From Prorocentrum cordatum (lineage: Eukaryota; Sar; Dinophyceae; Prorocentrales; Prorocentraceae), in contig CAUYUJ010010446.1 in the NCBI GenBank assembly GCA_963575745.1, positions 1,168,089 through 1,232,088 of the forward strand: a DNA stretch of 64,000 bases, in the 5' to 3' direction. The translations under genes were made by a program, and so were the position numbers. The notes beneath the pieces were generated by a model, which was not told the origin of the DNA, made no database searches, and was given only the letters and a program-made list of their open reading frames with translations. How positions within the stretch are numbered: the stretch's first letter is position 1; every line of letters starts with the position of its first letter. Positions 32,101 to 43,520 of this stretch are shown piece by piece.

Positions 32101-34900
32101 GCATCGCATTTGTCAGCGACGCGCTGCGCGGCCGTCGATGCGCGCTTGCTCGCGAGGTAAATTACAACGCAGGTCTGCAGTTCCGCTGCAGACCAAGACA
32201 AAATCCTCGCGCCCCCGCAGCGGCGCTCGCTGCAAACGGACCCAACGAGGCACCTGGCGCGAGGAGAGGCCCCTGCGAGAAAATGAACTGGGCCGCCCCG
32301 CTCCAACCGCCATTCCAATGCGCCGCGGGCAATGACGAGGGCCGTGCCGCTCAGTGACGCAGCGGCGGCGCGCGGAAATTTCTGCCGATGAGAGGTCGCC
32401 CGCGGTTTGGTATTGCAGCCGATCTGAAACAGCGGTGTCGGCCCACCCCATTGGGCCAACGTAATGGACTTCGCCTAGAACACGGCGGGCCAGCGATGCC
32501 CTTGCCGCCATGGCAATGCCCGCGCAGGCGGCCCTGTCGCCTGAAATTCGCCACTCGAAGCGCGAACCGCCACTTCTCGTCGCCCATCCGCAAGGTCACC
32601 CAAGAAGGTGCGAGGGGCAACCCGCGCAGTTAATGTTGAACTAGGCACGGCATGTCTAACCAGTCTGGCGTCGCGCCCAGCTGACCGGATCATTATTCGC
32701 CCCGCGCGGCCCACGTTTCGTCGCGACGCGCCCAAGCTGCAACGTCTGCAAATCTAAGCGCCAGCACCAGACAAAGTCGGCGCGCAACGCCGAGCTCAGG
32801 CGCTCATCGGCGCCCCACCCCCCATCGCGCAACCAAGGCCCAAAGCCAGCCAGCGGCTGGTCGCGCCCGTGCGCGGCGCCACCCTTTCGACGACCTGCGC
32901 CCGCGCCACCTCGTTCTCGTCTACCGCTCCACCTGCTGCTGCAATGCCGACCGCCCCAGTCTCGCCACCTGCATTCACGACGCCACCCGCGCAACCCCCC
33001 ACCCCCCCGTCGCACCGCGCGTCGCGAGAGCTGGCCCGTCCAACGCCCTTCGCGGAACAATGCCCCCGCGGCGCCCCCGATAGCATGGGTCACCCTTGCC
33101 GCATTGGCGCGGGCGCACATGCGCGACAAGCGCGCGCAACCACGCCGCCCACGCGCGCGCTGATGGGCGCGCGACTGTCGTCTTCCAGTGGTAAATCTGC
33201 TGCGGAAGCCTGCCTATCCAACGGCCTTTGCGGAGTGATGCCCTTGCGGCGTCCCCGATTGCATGGGCCACGCCCGTCGCGCTGCTACGGGCGCCAGCGC
33301 GCGGCATGTGCGCGCGCGGCCACGCCGCCCCGCGCCGTCGCGCTACTGGCAGCTGGTTGGAGCGCCCAGGCCACGAAACGGCGAGAAGCCCCGGCCACAG
33401 GAACGCGCCCCCTTCCCCCTATCACACCAACTCTCTTCGAAAACGCATGGCTTGCAAAGGACGCAGCGTATTGGACGTTCGGCGCAGCGCGGGCGCAATG
33501 CTTGTATTTCGGGGCATATGAAGAACGAGAAAGCGACGGGCACGCTGGAAGAGCGCAGACAAATGCAAACCCGGTGACACCATGCGATTGCGACCAATGC
33601 AACTGACATATGGAAGCAACAAGTTACGCACACAGTGCGACACATGCAGCGACACTAGATGAGCGATCCCAAGCGCACGCGTGGACAACCGAACACACGC
33701 GGCACGACATAAAAAAATAACACACCACGCACGCATAATAACATCACGCGCTGCGCCACACTACGTAAACGCATAAGCACACCTTTGTTCACCACGCTGG
33801 CGCTACCACGCATACGATACACTAGCTGGTAAACGCCGCCATCGCGCGCGCGTGTTGATCCGTTAACAGCCTATAACTACATGTGCCCCCGATTGGATGG
33901 CACAGCCCTGGCATCCCCGCCCGCGCCCTTCCCCATGCCCGCCCACCGCCCGTTCATATCAACGCCCTGCGCTCCCCTCGACCACGCAGCGCAACGCGCA
34001 GGACCCGCGTCGCCACCGCCCGCCCCACCTTCGCAGCGAGCCCCCGCACTTCGAGCAATGCGCAAAGAGTTGCCCGACGTCCTACGCAGCCAAACGCTAA
34101 AATGGTCGCGCCGTCAGCGTTTACTGCAAACCAGATGCGCGTGACGAACCAGCTCGCGCGCTACGCTCGAAAACCTACCGACCATATTTGATATGTACGC
34201 GGTCGCACACACACGATGCTTTACAGTTGTCAAGCGACGCACCAGAAGCCACATGTTTACGAAGTTCATATGTCTGCAGTCGCACACACACGATGGACAT
34301 GCACGCACAACGCATCTGCGTCTATGTCAAGCTTTGTTGGTCGGCGGGGCGAGAGCGAACCTCTTCATCTTCCGCGAAAAGCTAGGCGGGCTACGCGCAG
34401 CTTGAATTAGGGAGACAGGGCGCGGGAAGGCGGGGCCCCAGGCGGCCGGGGCAGGTGGGGCCCATGCGTCTATGTCAAAAACACACTGGTCATACCATAC
34501 AAGAAATATGTGCAGTATCCCTCCAGCCTGCCATCTACCGTTATTCAATCAAAAAAAAAAAAAAAAAAAAACATTTCCTCACCATCCCGCCGAAATTGGG
34601 GAACGGCAATTGCTTCCAGTACGGCTCAAAGCACATCCGAATGGGATCCAGCGCAACGTCGGATCAAGACGGCGCAATAAGCGTGCACGACGCCCTGGTC
34701 TCAAACCCCAGACTTCACAGTTCGAGGGGAGCTTGCTAAATACTTATTGGCACCAAAATGGCGTGATTCTCTGCCGCGGCGGCGTCCGACAGCCTTGCGC
34801 GACTCGCAAGATGCACCCAAGACGGCGCAACGATGCTCCTCCAAGTGGCCCACGTAAACACCTCGATGCGAACCTGCGTGGCCCCCAAGGCGCCCAGGAT
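29150..34900. other. Long gene-poor stretch
   Basis: I find no supported gene in this 5.7 kb. Up to 30 kb it is C-rich with homopolymers (poly-C at 29680-29695). From about 29870 to 30350 and 33600 to 34330 it is relatively AT-rich with many CACA words. 31.5-33.4 kb consists of GCGC-rich DNA with open frames on both strands and the tandem duplication at 33000-33365. A run of 20 A lies at 34552-34571. Confidence 0.4.
33000..33365 (+). repeat. Tandem duplication, two units of about 178 bp
   Basis: CGTCCAACGCCCTTCGCGGA at about 33037 and CTATCCAACGGCCTTTGCGG at about 33213 begin matching units that continue with AATGCCCCCGCGGCGCCCCC / GATGCCCTTGCGGCGTCCCC, GCATGGGTCA/GCATGGGCCA and ACGCCGCCC. 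A weaker relative with CGGAAGCTGCCTGGTCCAGC is at about 41953. Confidence 0.6.
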
Positions 34901-35169
34901 GACCCGCGCATTGGTTAAGGGCGACCCCCTGCACGCTGCGCGGCCCCGCACGGCGGCGAAGCCGAGCCGAGCTGACACCCGAGACGGCCCAGTCGATCCC
35001 GAAACAGCCCTAGATGAACCCCAACAGCTCCAGCGAGCGAAATGTTTGCTAAGGCGGTCCAAGAAACGACATCCATGTCCAGGTGGCACTCCCCCAGGTG
35101 ACCTCAAAGCAGCACGAAACCCGCGACGCTCCATGGTAGCTGGCCCAACGCGGCGCCTCCAGACTGCAT

Positions 35170-35760
35170 GTGTGTAAAAATTTGCAAACACAAGCTGCCC
35201 CTCGCAACGGTGGCCCCCTCCCTGTCGCCTCCGCCACCTCCAGGTGGACCTGCTGCGACGCCGGGCCCCTCCACGCTGCCGCCGTCGGAGTCGGAGCCAG
35301 CAGACGAATCGACGCGCGCATCGTCGTCGAGAAGTTGTTCGTCTGGTGGTGCACCTGGGATGGCCTTGCCAAACCTTGCCAAGATTGGAGCCGCGTCAGC
35401 GTTGCGGCGCTTCAGCTTTTGGAGCATGCCCATCTTGAGCTCATCGGCCTCTGTGCGCTTGAATGCCGATGAGCCCTGATATGGATGGATGTTGCGCGTG
35501 ACAGGACAAATGAAGTCCGTTCTCGTGGTCCTCACGTCGCGGTAGAACTCGTAGAGGGTGCCGTATTTCTCGCCGTCAAAGCTTTGGTTCCAGTATCCCT
35601 TTGTATTGGTCGCCACTCGGGCTCGCAAAATCTTGCAAGCGCAGTCCGAACTCACCTGGGGGCTCCCCATCGCACTCCGCTTCGAACTCAGACTTGGTGA
35701 GGCCGACCTTCCCACAGACCACGCGGCCCCCACAGCAAGCGTCCTGGCCAACCTTTGAGG
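35170..35760 (-). pseudogene. Coding region of unknown protein with one frameshift
   Basis: The upstream frame (about 35755-35620) encodes DACCGGRVVCGKVGLTKSEF, a Cys-rich stretch, then an acidic linker. The downstream frame carries GYWNQSFDGEKYGTLYEFY, DFICPVTRNIHPYQGSSAF and a Lys-rich ELKMGMLQKLKRR helix before a Gly/Asp/Ser-rich tail. The two join in sense if one G is removed from the GGG at about 35605, so either the copy is broken or the base count is wrong. A GTGAGT at about 35657 could instead be a donor, but no matching acceptor restores the frame. I do not recognise the family. The 5' border is probably an acceptor at CTCAAAG|GTT. Confidence 0.55.
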
Positions 35761-35869
35761 TCTACAATTTTCCACGCGCTCCGATTGACATCAATGTGCC
35801 AACCCCAAGTGGAGCACCCCGCTGCCACCGTCTCGTTTGAATCCCCCCTGCCCCCCATCCCCCCCCCCA

Positions 35870-36240
35870 ACCACCGCCACCACCACCACGCGCGCGCGCG
35901 CGCACGCACGCGCGCACGCACGCACCCACGCACGCACGCACGCACGCACACACGCACGCACGCACGCACGCACACACACACGCACACACACAAACACACA
36001 CAAACACACACACACAAACACACACAAACACACACACACAAACACACACACACAAACACACACACACACACACCACCACCACCACCACCACCACCACCAC
36101 CACCACACCACACCACCCACCACCAGAACCACCAGAACCACCACCACCACACCACCACCACCACCACACACCACCACCACCCACCACCACCCCCACCCCA
36201 CCCACCCACCCCACCCCCACCCCTTCCCCCCGAGGCGCCG
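35870..36240 (+). repeat. (CA/CG)n then (CAC)n microsatellites
   Basis: GCACGCACG-type alternating sequence at 35888-35970, CACACAAA at 35970-36070, then CAC/CCA trinucleotides to about 36215. Long Thr/His or Val/Gly/Cys frames are artefacts. Confidence 0.95.
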
Positions 36241-36500
36241 CGCGACACGTCAACCAAAGTCATCCACCTGCCGTCGCCACGTTACACCCTCATCCCAAAC
36301 ACCTCGAACTGACAACCACCACCCTCCGCCCCCCCCCCCCCACGCGCGCACACACAAACACGCGCGCCACCCATTTATCACCCTGCGAGTCGTTCGTCGG
36401 CCCACCCCCCGTGGCCCCTCCACGCCGCCCCGTCATCGGCCACCGTCCTCCCACCAATCTCCATGACCTGTCCTCCCTCATTTCATCCACGGCCCCTCCT

Positions 36501-36987
36501 CTACCCTTCACCGGATTCTGCAACGCGGGAAATCGCAGCCTCGGAGAATGGGAACTCCGTCGCAGTAATGCGGATGGCAGCCTTATAAACCTTGAAGGCG
36601 CAGCCGAACTTGTCTGCCAAAGCCTTGTCGTTGATGACAAGTGTCGGGCAAACCTGAAACATCTACAGCAAACTCGTCGAAGTTGCCGGTTGAGCACACC
36701 TCCTCGCGCTCCCCGCAGCCCTGCTCACATATGACTTTGTCGTCAGAGAATTCCGCAGTCCGTAGGGGCCTGCACTCTGATACTGGCCTTTTGGATGTCA
36801 TGCAAGCATTGTTCTTGAACTTCTCCAATGTGTCATGGGCCTCGGGAGCAGTCGCCCCCAAGGGCCTCGCATCAGAAGGGGCGGCTGGAACTGAAGCGGC
36901 GGCGGCGGCCGTCAACGCCCAATCGTCGCCAGCGTGAGAGTCAGCGCCCTCCTCCTGCACAGGTTGCCCATGGCCCTTCCTGCCCAT
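36501..36987 (-). CDS. Small two-exon gene candidate, about 146 aa, unknown function
   Basis: Exon 1 starts at the ATG at 36985-36987 (MGRKGHGQPVQEEGAD) and runs through an Ala-rich linker to KVICEQGCGEREE at 36700. Exon 2 (36653-36501) starts VCPTLVINDKALADKFGCAF and ends ESGEG then TAG. A GT...AG segment at 36654-36699 joins them exactly in phase. The unspliced frame would leave exon 2 out of frame, and exon 2 in its own frame is preceded by a TAG. Both splice sites sit in similar words (GAG|GTGTGC and CAG|GTTTGC). An intron of 46 nt is short but not unprecedented in protists. Four Cys in the joint region could bind metal. No family is recognised, and it could be the start of a longer gene continuing at 35.7 kb. 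Confidence 0.5.
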
Positions 36988-36999
36988 CAGCGCGGGGGT

Positions 37000-38085
37000 G
37001 ACTGACAAACTGGCGGTGGGAAAAACTGCTGCGCGGCGGGCGTGACGAGACAACCGCAAAGTGAGACTCCGCCTGCCGAAGGCAAGCTTGAACCATAATA
37101 GACGGCCCCTCGAATGGTCGACCCCACCGCATGGGAGTAAAACGCGCCGCCAAGCGACGGCTGTGATGTTTGGCGACAAAGCGGCAGAGGGACAAACTAT
37201 CCTTGTAGATTTTCCTCACTAGCTAGTACTCGTTGGCATGCGCAGGCCCCACGCGCTTGGCACCTAAGGCCCTGCCCGCAGCGCTGCCCTCCAATGCCAT
37301 CGAGCGTAAATGTTTCCCCAGACAACAGTGCAGCTGGCTGGGATTCGGATCTTATGGGGAACGCTGGGGTCCCCTGCATTGAGCACATCGAGAATGCATG
37401 AGGAGGACTCTGTCATCACGACTGTGTTTATTTGCGATGCTGATCATGGCGATGTGATGCATGGTGGTGGCGGTGCTGGTCGTAGTTGCCTTGCTGGTAC
37501 CCTGCGGTCCGCTGCAATGCCGCGTTGGCTGCGGTTGCGGTTGAGCCGGTGACGGCATTATTTGCAACGCTGATCATGCTGGCCATGTCACGCTAGAAGG
37601 ATGTAGCCCTTCCTATGTTCATGGCGCTGGCGTTTGTGATGGCGAGGCGGTCCTGACATTGATGTCTGGTGGTGCGTGGAGGCCTGGCCTCGGGATCTCA
37701 AGGGGCCCTGGACTGTTTTTTGCCATTTTCGCTAGCAGCCACACAACCAAAGACAGCCTGAAAGCCTAAGACGGCCTGCGTGCCTGGAACGCTGAGGGCG
37801 AGAACATGCATACCTGAGCACAGCAAGCGCCAAATAAGGAGCTTGGAGCTAGCGCGGGCAGCATGCTCGGAACATCATCAACGGAAGAAGAACACACCAG
37901 GTCTGAAACTCGCTCGCACTGGGCATTCGATCAAAACTCACGGACCTGTTGAAGCCATTCCATGCTCGTGGCTCGGCGCGGCGCCGTTCTTCGGCTGCGT
38001 CGGCTCCTCCACGCCGATACCACCGGTTAAAAATATCTAAACTTACGGCGCTGGGGAATCAACCATCTCTGACGGCAGTGAGACA
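37000..38085. other. Stretch without supported gene
   Basis: Mixed-composition DNA with no repeat or coding signal I can defend, apart from short open frames. Confidence 0.35.
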
Positions 38086-38708
38086 TCAATCCGAGCTCGA
38101 GCGGCCATTCTTGTCAGACTTCTTTGCCGGCGTGCGAGTATGCTTCTCCTTCGCATTGGCCCCTGCCGCTGTGGCAATGGACTTGCCTGGCGTTCCCTTG
38201 GTAGCATTTTTCGAAGCCGGTTTCTTCTTGCCCTTGGGGTCCGTCTCAGGGGCGTGCTGGCCCCGCTGGTCGGTGGGATATGCGGTGCTGGGATTGGTGC
38301 TGAATTCCACTTCCGCTGCTCGGCGCGCTGGCTCTGCGCGCTCGCCTCCGCCATCTGCGCTACACTTGGGCAGGCATGTGACAGTGCTGCCATGTAGCGA
38401 TCGTGCTCCTCGCCCACCCTGGAATCCCTGATAGCTAAGATGCGACCAACTTCGGCGCAAAGCTGGGCCACCTGCATCGCCTGGCTGATCTGGCCCTTGG
38501 TGGTCTGCTTCCTCCGGCGCTCGGCAGTGCGATCGAAGGCAGATGCTGCCCGCTCAAGGCGCCTATCCCTCTGGCGGGTCTGCGCGCGGAGGTGCGTGAT
38601 CGTCTCCTTCTCCGCGCCGCGCCGCAGTGGGCCGCGGTGCCCTGGCGGCCTCGCGGGCTGCGCGCTGGCAGCCTCTGGAGGCGGTGGGGCGTCGCGCTTT
38701 GGAACCAT
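38086..38708 (-). pseudogene. Basic unknown protein, complete ends but one frameshift
   Basis: ATG at 38706-38708 (MVPKRDAPPPPEAASAQ). A charged helical region follows with THLRAQTRQRDRRLERAASA and AQLCAEVGRILAIRDSRVGE, likely a coiled coil, and then a SVAQMAEASAQSQRAEQ segment. At about 38317 the coding sense shifts by one or two bases into a frame that encodes a Lys-rich, low-complexity tail (PKGKKKPASKNATKG ... AKKSDKNGRSSSD) and stops with TGA at 38086. Before the shift the tail frame is not coding-like, and after it the first frame is not. The full product would be about 207 aa, suited to nucleic-acid binding by charge alone. It could be an ORF1-type protein of a retroelement, but that is a guess. 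Confidence 0.55.
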
Positions 38709-38709
38709 C

Positions 38710-39450
38710 GCTATGAAACGAGTGACGCCCGTGAATGCGTGGGGTGCCGAGGCTGACGTTGAGCCCGCGTAGCTGCGGGACTGGACACGAGGAAGGTTGG
38801 GAGGGGGAAGCGCCGACGCCGACGCAAACTACCTATGTCACCGATGCCCGATGGCACACGTTTCATTCAAACGGTGGCTCGCGCTCTGCGAAACTACCTG
38901 GCGCCAGAAGTTACCAGCGAAGCCCAAGGAACCACCAGGGCCCATTCTGGAAGCGAACGCAGCAGGCATTGACCTGGCCATCGGGAACTAAGGCAGCCTG
39001 GTTGCGCCGAAGCCATTGGTTGCGGTTTTAGCCGCGTGCGCGAGGTCATTGGCCATTTGCCATTGGTGATAACATACGCCACGTGTCCCTCGCCACGGCC
39101 CGCCTGGCCATGCCGACATGTGTCAATGAAAACCTTGCGCTGTCTTAAAAGAAATGCCCTTCGCCGGAGAATTGAAATGGTTTCTCACGAACCCAACCCC
39201 CAAGAACATGCGGCGATGCGGATGCGGGACATTTGGGGCAGAAAGGGGGAGACAAATGGGGCCTTCACGACCGCCACGGTGCAAACCAGCACTTGTTACC
39301 ACGACGCGCCGCTGAGCAACGCTGTTCGCGCGCGAGAGCATTGACCGACATCGCGTTTGCAAGCAATGACCCCCTCCACCTCGCAAAACACACACGCCCA
39401 CCACCACCATCCCTGTACTTAGCTTGGCGATGGGTCCAACCATATGCATC
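38710..39450. other. Stretch upstream of the basic protein gene
   Basis: Nothing recognised. Contains the presumed promoter region of the minus-strand gene starting at 38708, but no motif is identifiable. Confidence 0.35.
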
Positions 39451-39960
39451 TGCGAATGCCGCAGTGCCGCATTGTGAACGTCGCTTTCGGTGGGGCTCCC
39501 TGTGGTGCTACGGACCGTGCGAAGGGCGAGTCGACATGGACGGCCCAGGCACGCGTAGGCGGTTGCACTGGGCCATTCGGCGGAGCTCTCTGCGGAACAA
39601 CGAAACGTGCGGGGGCGTGCCGACATGTGCATGCGGTGGGCGGGGGACCGCATGCGAACGTAGCAGCTCGGGCCACCGGTAGAACTTCTCGCGGTGCAAC
39701 GAAACGCGCAAAGGACGCGCCTGAATGGACATGCGGCGGGCAAAGAGCAGCATGCGAACGCAACCGCTGGACCCTTCGGGAGCACCCTGTGGGGCCACGA
39801 AACGCGCGAAATGCGCGCCGAAAAAAGCGCGCGGCGGGCGGGGGAGGGGGGGCGAGGTGGGCGCGTGCGAACGCAGCCACGGGGGCCTTCGGTGGAAACC
39901 CAAGCGGGCCACGAAACACGTGGGGATCGCGCCGAAATTGGCATGCCGCGCGCAGGCGGG
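39450..39960 (+). repeat. Minisatellite M100, short array (about 5 units)
   Basis: Units of about 99-100 bp with GCATGCGAACGCAGCCGCTG, CCTTCGGTGGAGCTCCCTGT, GGGGCCACGAAACGCGCG and GCCGACATGGGCATGCGGCG words. The same unit forms a longer array at 43520-44815. Confidence 0.75.
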
Positions 39961-39963
39961 GCG

Positions 39964-40395
39964 CCGCGGAGCCGAAGGGCCACCGCCCTGCCACCGTTAG
40001 TGCCGGGCGGGCGTCGGCGCAGCCTGAGGGGGGCCCGTCGGGCGCCATCGAGCGGAAGGGGCGAAGCCCTATCAGTGGCAGGCGGAGCGTCGGCGAAGCC
40101 TTTGGAAACCCGTAGAGCGCCGTGGAGCGGAAGGGGGCGAAGCCCTACAACCTACGCCACAACAAATGACAGGGGGGCGTCGGCGAAGCCCTTGAAGACC
40201 CCTGAGGCGCCATGGGGCCGAAGGGGGCGAAGCCCTGCAATGCGGAGAGGCACGCAGCCTACGGCATCGCGTTTAAAGGACCCCTTGGGCGCAACAAAGC
40301 GGATGGAGCAACGCCCAAGATTGCGCGAGAGGCTGACGGTGGTCGGCAGAACCGTGGAGGGCCCAGCGGGCGCCGTGGAAAAAGCACAACGACCA
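39964..40395 (+). repeat. Dispersed repeat H, copy 1
   Basis: Contains three internal sub-units with GGGCGTCGGCGAAGCC and GAGCGGAAGGGGCGAAGCCCT, followed by GCAGCCTACGGCATCGCGTT and GCGGATGGAGCAACGCC. The whole block recurs in the same orientation and order at 53455-53865. Confidence 0.85.
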
Positions 40396-40807
40396 CCCAC
40401 GCCAAAAAGGCACAAAGCGCGCGAGGTGCGGACCGAAATGGGCACGCGGTGAGCGAGACACAGATGCCCACGCAGCCGCTGGGGCGGGGTCGGTGGAGCA
40501 CCCTGGCGAGGGGAGGGGGGCGCGGGAAAGGAAAGGAGGGGGGGGCGTGGGCGAGGGGCGCGGCCTTTCCCAAGCCAGCGAGGGCCCAACGCTAGAACAT
40601 GGTTTGAGACAGGACGCGAGCCCAACGAAACGCGCAGGCCGCACGGTGCTTCCCATGGGCGGCCGAATGGAAATGCGCAAGCATTTAATCGCGACCGCAA
40701 ATCAACCTTCAAACGAAACAGAGCAGCGAATGCAGGGGGAGGGGTTACCTTGAAACATTTCGAGGAACCGTGTGCTGCTTACGCCTTATACGGGGTGCGT
40801 TATTACC

Positions 40808-41470
40808 AACGCGAAGCTATTTCGGAACTCTGAAATGGCTTCGGAACCTTTCGGGGGACTGATTCGGAACCCTGAAGCGGCCTTCGGAACGTTTGGGGAA
40901 CCTTCGGGGGACTATTTCTGGACTGCTGGGGAACTTGTTCTGAACTTTTGGGGAACAGTTGGGGAACTAGGTCGGAACGTTTGGGGAACTGTTTTCTGAA
41001 TATTTGGGGAACTCTCTCGGAATCCTGAAATGGCCTTCGGAACTTTTGGGGAAAAGTTAGGGAACTATTTCGAAGCCCTAAAACTGCCTTCGGAACTTTC
41101 GGGGAACCTTTGGGGAACTATCTCGGAACCCTGAAATGGCCTTCGGAACTTTCGGGTATACTTTTGGGGACCTTTCCAGGACCCTGGAATGGCCTTCGGG
41201 ACTTTCGGGTGCTATTTCGAAGCCCTGAAATGGCATTCGGAACTTTTGGGGAACTTCCGGGGAACTGTTTCGGAACCCTGAAATGGCCATCGGAACTTTT
41301 GGGTATACTGTTGGGGACCTTTCTCGGAATCCTGAAATGGCCTTCGGAACTTTCGGGGAACCTGTGGGGAACTGTTTCGGAACCCTGAACTAGCCTTCGG
41401 AACCTTTGGGAGACTATTTCGGAACTCTGGAATGACCTTCGGAACCTTTGCGGAATTATTTCCCATTCCC
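40808..41470 (+). repeat. Degenerate minisatellite, about 52-bp unit, about 12 copies
   Basis: Unit approximately TTCGGAACCCTGAAATGGCC followed by TTCGGAACTTTCGGGGAAC and TTTGGGGAACTA. The GGAAC pentamer recurs every 10-20 bp. Unit starts (TGAAATGG) are seen near 40831, 41026, 41131, 41226, 41278, 41332. Confidence 0.85.
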
Positions 41471-43520
41471 GAACTTACATGTCCAAACTTTGCCCATCAG
41501 GCCTAGAATTCACGCGGAACCCGGAACGTGTAACTTCTTGTTGGAGAAAAAATGTGGAAAAAGCTCGCGCTGGTTTTGGGGGGCACATGCCCAAATTCTG
41601 CGGACGCGTGGGCGCTGGGCGCATGAACTTGCTGACAGCCAGCCAGAAGTTGCCGCGCGGCCCGTCCAATGGCGCCGTCGCGGCTGGAGGTTTCGCTGAT
41701 TTGAACCCCACGGCGTCTGGCACCAGACTCGGCTGTCGCGCCCCGGCCGCGACAACGCCCCGCACCCAGCGTCGGCTTTGGCCGCGGCCTCGGCGCGGTA
41801 GCCCGCTGCCCGAGCGCCCTTTGGGGCGGCAGAACGGGCCGATGCGAGCGATCCGTTCGCCGCGAGCTCTCGCAGAACACAGCCTGCCGCCTGAGCGATG
41901 AGCGCGCGCCCCTGCGCAACCGCAAAGCGTTCGGCCCCGCAAATAATATGCTGCGGAAGCTGCCTGGTCCAGCGCACTTCGCGAAACAATGCCCCTCCTG
42001 TTTTCCCGTTCGCAAATGTCGCCAGCGCCAAGACGCGGCATGAATGGGGCGGCCGACGCGCGGCGGAGGCTCGTCGCGATTGCGCTGCAATCGCCTTAGG
42101 CCCTTCAGCGACAGATCGCTCGGCCGCTGGAACCGCCAGGCGCAAGCCCAGAAAACGCCGCGCTGGCGCGATGCCGATGACCCGATGCCGATGGTGGCCC
42201 GACCAGGTGCGCGACCGCCCGTCGCACCGCCAGCGGCACAAGCCGAGAATGCAGCAACTTGCGCAAACCTCGCCGAGCACCCGCAGCGGCTTGCGCTCGG
42301 GCAAGGCCTCAAAAGCGGATGGCGCCAAGGAGAAGCTGACGGAGCGGCGGCGCAATCACGCGCGCGCGTGCTTGGCGGCGCGCGCGCGAAATGAATTCGG
42401 ATGGCGAAGGTGATGTCGTCTGCGCGCGGCTGCGGCGGCGCGCGAGCGGTGGCGGCGGGGCGCGCGCGGGGGCGGCGGCGGCGCAGCGGCGCGGTCTCCA
42501 GTGGAGCAGTCGAAGCAACCGTTCGTGGCAATAACGAAAACAAGGCGCCACGGTCGACTTCGGCTGACGTCTGCGACAGCGGCAAACCTCCCCCACAACA
42601 GGCGCTGCCGCAGTTATGTACGCACACGTAACCGCATGCCTCGGCTGCAAATGCCGAACATAACACCCATGCCCCGATGAACAATGCGAAATAATTGAAA
42701 CCTTCCGCTGTCTAGCCAGCGGCGTTCAGATGCCCCAACGCCATCGAGATGGCATCGCGCTGTCGGCCATCCTGGACCCAGAAGCTGCCCCTAGAGCCCC
42801 AGAGCTGTCGCTGCGCAATTTCGCCCGCGCCCCCCCCCCCCCGTGCCGCTGGATCCTTGCATGGGAATGCGGGTCAATCATTGCGCGCGGCATCGCCTTC
42901 GACGCGCGCTGCGAACGCGATGCGCGCGCGGCGCTCGTGGTTCCCGCTGGCTAGATGCGATTCGCCCACGCGCGCGGCAATTCTGACTGGGCGCTCAAAT
43001 GCGCCACCGACAAGCACAGGAACAGCTGCGCCCCCCAACGCAACCAACCGAGCTCACCATTGGCACCCAAAGGCGCCTGCCCGTGCAGCGTGGATGCCCC
43101 ATGGCTGCGCGAAGACCACGCGGCCCGCGCGTGGGCCGCGCGCGCTGCCGCGCGCCTGCAGAACTGGACCCTGCGCTGTCTCTCAACGCCCTCCGCCGTT
43201 CAAAATGCAGCGCGCCGGTGCAAGTGCGGAACCGCGTTGGACTACCTTTGTCGCTCCAGCGGCCCAGGGCTTTCCGCCAATGCCTGCGGGCTCTCAGGGG
43301 CTTCAACGGGCCACTGCCTCGGCCAGCGGGGCCCAGCGTTGGGGCGGGTGGTTGGCGCGAAGGTCAATGCGCGCAGTGGTTGGCGGAGGGGGGGTGGCTG
43401 CGCGCTGGCGCCCCTGTGCCTGAGAAGGGAGAAAGTGGCGCTATAAGGGAGGGGGGGGAGATGGAAAGTAAAATGATCCAGAAACCAAGCATGTCGATGG
43501 GCCCGAGCATGCGCAGCTGC
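41470..43520. other. GC-rich stretch, no supported gene
   Basis: A 393-codon minus-strand frame (41503-42684) is open, but codon use and composition (Arg/Ala/Pro, CGCG-driven) do not differ from the other frames. No domain is recognisable. Confidence 0.4.
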
